Of a stretch of 10,929 bases of DNA, positions 7,257 through 10,929 are shown piece after piece. The DNA comes from Candidatus Hydrogenedentota bacterium (GTDB lineage Bacteria > Hydrogenedentota > Hydrogenedentia > Hydrogenedentales > SLHB01), in NCBI GenBank assembly GCA_003552765.1, contig PUOI01000497.1, positions 1 to 10,929 of the forward strand, read 5' to 3'. The notes beneath the pieces were generated by a model. It did no database searches. It saw nothing but the letters and a program-made list of their open reading frames with translations, and was not told the DNA's origin. The position numbers and the translations under genes are program-made. Position 1 is the first letter of the stretch. Each line of letters opens with the position of its first letter.

Positions 7257-8492
7257 TCAGATGTGCGTCTCGGTTGGGGCGCGCCCCCGCAACGACTGGG
7301 CCACCCGATCAAACACCGCTTGGGCCACGGTTTCTTTCCCAACATGACCCAGGTCCGTAACGGTGGCGCTACCATCGAGAATCAGCGCATCCAGTGAGCC
7401 GGCCCCGAATCCGCATTGGCCAGGGCCAACGCGATTTACTACCAGCAGATCCACAGGTTTATTCCTAAGCTTTTCCCGGCCCATTTCCTCTAAATCGCCT
7501 GTTTCGGCGGCAAATCCCACGAGAACCTGGCCGTGTTTACGCTGGCTACAGGCCCGCCCAAGCACGTCGGGGTTCTCCACCAACTCAAGCTGCAGAGGCT
7601 GCCCTGTGCGTTTCTGCTTCACGGAGGGGGCATGGGCTGGCCGGTAATCCGCCACGGCCGCGGCGGCCACGAATACATCGGTCTCTGGAAGCCGTTGGGC
7701 GACGGCCTCAGCCATCTCCTCGGCCGTCTCGATGTCGATGCGTTCAGCCCCATGCGGCGGGGCGATCTCCGTGGGACCCGTGATGACCGTGACCTGCGCG
7801 CCGCGGGCCATGGCCTCCAAGGCGAGCGCGTACCCCATCTTGCCGGAGGATCGATTGGAGAGATAGCGCACGGGATCCAGCGCCTCGCGCGTCGCCCCGC
7901 TCGTGATGAGCACGCGTTTGTCCGCGAGATCGTCGCGATCGTCCACCAATAGCGAGGCCGCTTCCAGAATGACGGGCGGATCAATGAGCCGGCCGGGACC
8001 CACGGTGCGGCACGCGAGCCGCCCGGACTCGGGACCCACGAAATGGCAGCCTCGCGCGCGCAACGTGTTTAGATTGGCTTGCGTGGCCGGATGGGCGTAC
8101 ATGTTGGTGTTCATGGCGGGCGCGAAGAGGATAGGCGCCCGCGTCACGAGCAAGGTGGTGCTCAGCCAGTCATCCGCCAGGCCGTTGGCCGCCTTGGCGA
8201 GGATGTTGGCGGTGGCGGGCGCAATCAGAAAAAGACTGGCGCGGGACGCCACGGTGATGTGCTCCACGTCCGGGTTCTGGAGGGAGTCGAACATAGCGGT
8301 AACCGCCCGCTGACCGGTGATCGCCTCAAAGGTGGAGGGACCCACCAATTCTGCGGCCGAATGCGTCAAGACGGGGATAACCTTGGCCCCCAGCTCGGTC
8401 ATCCGGGAAGCCAGCTCGCAGGCCTTATAGGCCGCGATGGAACCCGTTACGCCAAGCACAACCTCTCTGTTATTCCACGTATTCCTCTTCAT
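7257..8492 (-). CDS. coaBC: Bifunctional phosphopantothenoylcysteine decarboxylase / phosphopantothenate-cysteine ligase
   Basis: A 411-residue cytoplasmic enzyme making 4'-phosphopantetheine for coenzyme A in two steps. The N-terminal CoaC flavoprotein half starts with GVTGSIAAYK (14-23) and has the catalytic His78, the PAMN substrate loop (125-128) and the redox-active Cys161 in GRLACRTVGPGRL. The C-terminal CoaB half, from about 190, uses CTP to join phosphopantothenate to cysteine. It shows TSGATRE (197-203), the SNRSSGKMG motif (212-220), AAVADYRP (278-285) and a Lys-rich VKQK (291-294). Length and order are normal for the fusion found in most bacteria. The start overlaps the rpoZ end by 23 nt, and AGGA lies 2 nt before the ATG. 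It is the last gene of the yicC-gmk-rpoZ-coaBC cluster. Confidence 0.96.
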   Translation of the reverse strand: MKRNTWNNREVVLGVTGSIAAYKACELASRMTELGAKVIPVLTHSAAELVGPSTFEAITGQRAVTAMFDSLQNPDVEHITVASRASLFLIAPATANILAKAANGLADDWLSTTLLVTRAPILFAPAMNTNMYAHPATQANLNTLRARGCHFVGPESGRLACRTVGPGRLIDPPVILEAASLLVDDRDDLADKRVLITSGATREALDPVRYLSNRSSGKMGYALALEAMARGAQVTVITGPTEIAPPHGAERIDIETAEEMAEAVAQRLPETDVFVAAAAVADYRPAHAPSVKQKRTGQPLQLELVENPDVLGRACSQRKHGQVLVGFAAETGDLEEMGREKLRNKPVDLLVVNRVGPGQCGFGAGSLDALILDGSATVTDLGHVGKETVAQAVFDRVAQSLRGRAPTETHI

Positions 8493-8691
8493 CGTCCTGA
8501 CTGGTCCGATATGTCACTTTGCCCGCCATAATCTCTTCGAGGGCCATCACGGTGGGTTTACGCGACTGGGCGCTCACAAGTGGGCGGCCCTCGGGACGGG
8601 CGAGCTGAGCGGCCCGGCGCGAGGCCAGGATCACAAGCCGGTACATCGCGTCAATCCGGCCCTCGAAATCTTCAGGGGAGAGAGTTCTCAT
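8470..8691 (-). CDS. rpoZ: DNA-directed RNA polymerase omega subunit
   Basis: A 73-residue protein; omega subunits are commonly 65-95 residues. It assists assembly and stability of the beta' subunit of RNA polymerase. The family pattern is visible: YRLVILASRRAAQL (17-30), where omega proteins have R-F-x-L-V-x-x-A-x-R-R-A, then KPTVMALEEIMAGKV (45-59), matching K-x-x-V-x-A-L-x-E-I-x-x-G. An acidic tail (DDEEE) ends it. A longer frame runs upstream to 8769, but the ATG at 8689-8691 is chosen because AAAGGAG lies about 10 nt upstream and the omega homology begins there. It overlaps gmk by 20 nt and coaBC by 23 nt. Confidence 0.9.
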   Translation of the reverse strand: MRTLSPEDFEGRIDAMYRLVILASRRAAQLARPEGRPLVSAQSRKPTVMALEEIMAGKVTYRTSQDDEEEYVE

Positions 8692-9343
8692 GGTCTTTTG
8701 GCTCCTTTTCCATCTCCATCCGGACGGCGCGGCGCCGTTCCGCCCGAATGATGGCTTCGAGGTCCGCAACGGCCTCGGCTAACATGTCGTTTACAATCAC
8801 GTAATCAAACTCAGGCCACGCCGCCATTTCCTCACGGGCGTTGGCGAGCCGGAGGCTCATCTGGCTGGGCTCATCCGCGGCCCGGCGCTCAAGCCGCTCC
8901 CGCAAGATTTCCAGCGATGGCGGCATGATGAAGGCGGTGACAAGCTCGACACCGGTCTGCTTGATCTGGCGCATGCCTTGCACATCGATTTCCAGAAGCG
9001 TGTCCCGTCCGGCGGCCATGCTTTCCCGTAGCTCGGCAAGCGGGGTTCCGTAGTAGTTGCCATGCACCTCGGCCCATTCGGCGAAGGCGCCCGCTTCGAT
9101 CTGGGCCTGAAACGCTTCCTTGGTCAGAAAGTGGTAATCCACCCCGTCGCGTTCATTTGGGCGCGGCGCCCGCGTGGTGGCGGACACGACATACTCCAGG
9201 GACGCATCCCGATCCCGCACTTGGCTGAGTACCGCGTGCTTTCCCCCGCCCGACGGCGCCGACACCACCAGGATCATGCCCTGGCGCTTCACGGGCGGAC
9301 GCTCATTCGCGCGTTGAAGGGGGCTAGGGGAATCTTCACTCAA
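8672..9343 (-). CDS. gmk: Guanylate kinase with unusual Walker A motif
   Basis: A cytoplasmic kinase converting GMP and ATP to GDP and ADP. The nucleotide-binding loop is SAPSGGGKH at 28-36. The Lys is present, but His36 stands where guanylate kinases have Ser or Thr. The GMP-binding part is intact: SATTRAPRPNE (54-64), Y70-H-F, EVHGNYYGTP (92-101), EIDVQG (118-123), an Arg-rich lid (RERLERR, about 148-154), and FDYVIVND (179-186). The frame from TTG at 9341-9343 gives 223 residues and overlaps the yicC stop by 8 nt, but it lacks a ribosome site. An internal ATG at 9275-9277 gives 201 residues, closer to the usual 200-207, and may be the true start. The gene order yicC-gmk-rpoZ-coaBC is common in bacteria. 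Confidence 0.93.
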   Translation of the reverse strand: MSEDSPSPLQRANERPPVKRQGMILVVSAPSGGGKHAVLSQVRDRDASLEYVVSATTRAPRPNERDGVDYHFLTKEAFQAQIEAGAFAEWAEVHGNYYGTPLAELRESMAAGRDTLLEIDVQGMRQIKQTGVELVTAFIMPPSLEILRERLERRAADEPSQMSLRLANAREEMAAWPEFDYVIVNDMLAEAVADLEAIIRAERRRAVRMEMEKEPKDHENSLP

Positions 9344-10214
9344 CGTTTTGCACTTGCTCGCGGATCTTCTCGATCTCGGACTTGATCCGCAGCACCTCCT
9401 TGGTCACTTCGGTGTCCCGCGTCTTGACGCCCAAGGTGTTGGCTTCGCGCTGGATCTCCTGCGCAAGGAAGTCCAACCGACGCCCGCACGGCTCCGGGGA
9501 GTCAAGCAACTCGACAATGTGGTCGAGATGGGTCTTCAAGCGCACCACCTCTTCCGTCACATCGCCCTTCTCGGCCAGCATGGCCACTTCAATGGCGATG
9601 CGCTCTTCCGTGAGCGAGATGTCCGCGGCCAATTCCTGGATGCGCTCGCGGAGCCGCTGCTCGTATTGCTGGTTGAGCGTGGGAAGCCGCTCTTCCACCG
9701 CCTCGAGAATCTCGCGGATAAGAGCCACCCGGTGGCGGAGATCCTCCGCCAGGGCCTGGCCCTCGTTCTGGCGCATGGCTTCCAATTGGTCCATGGCCTC
9801 GTTCAGCGAAGCGAGGAGCCGCTCTTCCACCGCCTCAAGATCGTCATCGGGTTCCGCGGGCACGAAGACGCCGTCCATGGCAGCCAGCGTGTTCACCGAA
9901 AGCCCCTCAAAGGTGCCCACCAATTGAGTAAGCTTCTTGGCATCCTCCACATACTGGCGAGCGCGCTCCACATCCAGCCGCATGGGTTGACTTCCAGCGG
10001 CGCTGTTCTTGCGCGAAACGTAGACCTGAATCTTGCCCCGGCCAAACCGCTCTTTCACACGCGCCTTAACGGATGTCTCCAGCGCGGACCATGGGGGCGG
10101 CAACCGCACACTGCAATCGAGATACCGGTGATTCACCGCGGACAGCTCGACACTGAAGGACTCTCCGTCTTCGTTGCACACAGCCTTGCCAAAACCGGTC
10201 ATGCTCCGGGTCAT
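9336..10214 (-). CDS. yicC: YicC/YloC family RNase-related protein
   Basis: A 292-residue protein covering both family domains: YicC N-terminal (SMTGFG at 4-9, NHRYLD at 28-33) and DUF1732 C-terminal (EKGDVTEEVVRLKTHLD at 215-231, GRRLDFLAQEIQREANTLG at 244-262, EKIREQVQNVE at the end). E. coli YicC has been reported to act in RNA turnover as an endoribonuclease-type protein. The centre (about 120-200) is highly charged and probably coiled coil. One deviation is Val263 in NTLGVK, where Ser is usual. GAGGAA at 10222-10227 sits 7 nt before the ATG. It is the first gene of the cluster with gmk, rpoZ and coaBC, and its product family often neighbours gmk. Confidence 0.95.
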   Translation of the reverse strand: MTRSMTGFGKAVCNEDGESFSVELSAVNHRYLDCSVRLPPPWSALETSVKARVKERFGRGKIQVYVSRKNSAAGSQPMRLDVERARQYVEDAKKLTQLVGTFEGLSVNTLAAMDGVFVPAEPDDDLEAVEERLLASLNEAMDQLEAMRQNEGQALAEDLRHRVALIREILEAVEERLPTLNQQYEQRLRERIQELAADISLTEERIAIEVAMLAEKGDVTEEVVRLKTHLDHIVELLDSPEPCGRRLDFLAQEIQREANTLGVKTRDTEVTKEVLRIKSEIEKIREQVQNVE

Positions 10215-10314
10215 ACACTTGTTCCTCTATTGCATTTTGCTCACGAACGCGCCGCGCATAGGGTGATCGCCGCCAAGCGAAAACGTATCCGGCGCAACGG
10301 CGGCGGCTGCTGGG

Positions 10315-10330
10315 GGCCTTGTATAAGGCC
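10315..10330 (-). other. Perfect short stem-loop in the yicC leader
   Basis: GGCCTT, a 4-nt loop and AAGGCC form a perfect 6-bp stem, roughly midway between the proposed promoter and the yicC start. No T tract follows on the minus strand, so it is not an intrinsic terminator. Its role is unknown. Confidence 0.35.
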
Positions 10331-10391
10331 GGGACATGGGCGGGACTTCTTGGCATGAGTGGGCGCTCCCCTCCGCCAAGCCGATTAACCC

Positions 10392-10421
10392 AGTATAGCG
10401 TATGCGCACGAACACACACAA
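10392..10421 (-). promoter_or_regulatory. Probable promoter of the yicC-gmk-rpoZ-coaBC cluster
   Basis: On the minus strand TTGTGT (10416-10421) and TATACT (10392-10397) are 18 nt apart. Transcription would start near 10386, giving a leader of about 170 nt. The same -10 hexamer occurs in the proposed moxR promoter. Confidence 0.45.
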
Positions 10422-10498
10422 CTTAACGAAACGCCGCAATATCCAGCGCTTTCCCAGTCTCTCAACAGACGGACATCCGTGCGATGCGCCCCGCGCCA

Positions 10499-10929
10499 TC
10501 ACGCCCCGGTCCCAGCGATGCGCTGGCTGGCTTTGTGTAGCCGCCCGTACCCCACAAGACAAATTGCCAATAGCGCGATATACCCGAAGACGAAGCTCCA
10601 AATGTGGAAGGCGAAATGGATATCAGGATTCGCCATGCCGTGGCCGGCGGCGGCGGCAATGGTGTAGACGGCGGCGAATAGAAGTATGCGGCGTTTGACG
10701 GGCCGCAGGCTGCTGTCGCGTTCCAGCAAGATCGCGGGGACTGCCGCCATACACGCCCAAAAGGCGAACATCGCGCTTTGGACCGCGTCCGGATTGCCCC
10801 ATGGGGAGTTCCCGATCAGAAACCATTCGATCATGAGACCGGCCGTTCCGGAAATGAGCGTAATCGCCAGCATCGCGCGAAACCCCTGACCCAGTGCGGC
10901 GCGGAGCGTCAGAAAGACGAGATAGATAA
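10499..10929 (-). CDS. Small multi-span membrane protein of unknown function (5' end beyond the window)
   Basis: The minus-strand frame ends at TGA 10499-10501. The first in-window ATG is at 10871-10873 and would give 124 residues. The frame stays open upstream to the window edge, and those extra codons (IYLVFLTLRAALGQGFRA) are membrane-like, so the true start is probably outside. Four hydrophobic spans are visible counting from that ATG: about 2-21, 30-51, 61-80 and 87-110. Short polar turns carry GNSPWGNP and RDSSLRPVKRR. I do not recognise the family and assign no function. It is read in the same direction as yicC but is separated from it by 284 bp that contain the likely yicC promoter. 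Confidence 0.7.
   Translation of the reverse strand, partial: IYLVFLTLRAALGQGFRAMLAITLISGTAGLMIEWFLIGNSPWGNPDAVQSAMFAFWACMAAVPAILLERDSSLRPVKRRILLFAAVYTIAAAAGHGMANPDIHFAFHIWSFVFGYIALLAICLVGYGRLHKASQRIAGTGA

Noticed and set aside
8692..8769. 26-codon N-terminal extension of the omega subunit
   Set aside because: It overlaps the gmk coding region deeply and has no omega homology. The ATG at 8691 has a good ribosome site.
9348..10358. Plus-strand open frame of 336 codons opposite yicC
   Set aside because: It lies almost wholly antisense to a clearly conserved yicC gene, and its peptide shows no domain. Long antisense frames are expected opposite GC-rich genes with strong third-position bias.

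Overview
This window looks like GC-rich bacterial chromosome. It holds nine protein-coding genes: eight on the minus strand and one, an Nramp-like transporter, on the plus strand. No rRNA, tRNA, CRISPR array, insertion sequence or phage gene is visible. A Tat-type sulfatase beside a MoxR/DUF58/transglutaminase operon and a yicC-gmk-rpoZ-coaBC housekeeping cluster would fit a Planctomycetes/Hydrogenedentota-like or related free-living heterotroph. That placement is a weak inference from gene content, since no marker gene here fixes the phylum.

Left part (1-2588): the first 298 codons of a secreted sulfatase read leftwards and run off the window edge. A 473-bp divergent intergenic region with a perfect minus-strand TATAAT and a 9-bp inverted repeat separates it from an Nramp-superfamily transporter read rightwards. 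The transporter keeps the Nramp fold signature but has replaced the canonical metal-binding residues of TM1 and TM6.

Middle (2609-7256): a three-gene minus-strand operon encodes a MoxR AAA+ ATPase, a DUF58 membrane-anchored protein and a large membrane transglutaminase (DUF3488 / TgpA type). The junctions are tight (4-nt gap, then an 8-nt overlap), and a sigma70-like promoter lies about 190 nt upstream. By family knowledge this trio is a conserved cell-envelope module in which the MoxR ATPase probably acts on the DUF58 or transglutaminase partner. The transglutaminase has an intact Cys-His-Asp triad. It converges on the Nramp gene with a gap of only 20 bp.

Right part (7257-10929): the housekeeping cluster yicC-gmk-rpoZ-coaBC, in that transcriptional order, has every junction overlapping (8, 20 and 23 nt). 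It supplies an RNase-related protein, guanylate kinase, RNA polymerase omega and the bifunctional CoA-biosynthesis enzyme. A promoter with a roughly 170-nt leader precedes yicC. The guanylate kinase carries His where the P-loop Ser/Thr normally follows the Lys. A small multi-span membrane protein of unknown function, open at its 5' end, fills the right edge.

I see no convincing undescribed multi-gene system. The observations most worth checking are the altered metal site of the Nramp homologue and the altered Walker A motif of the guanylate kinase.
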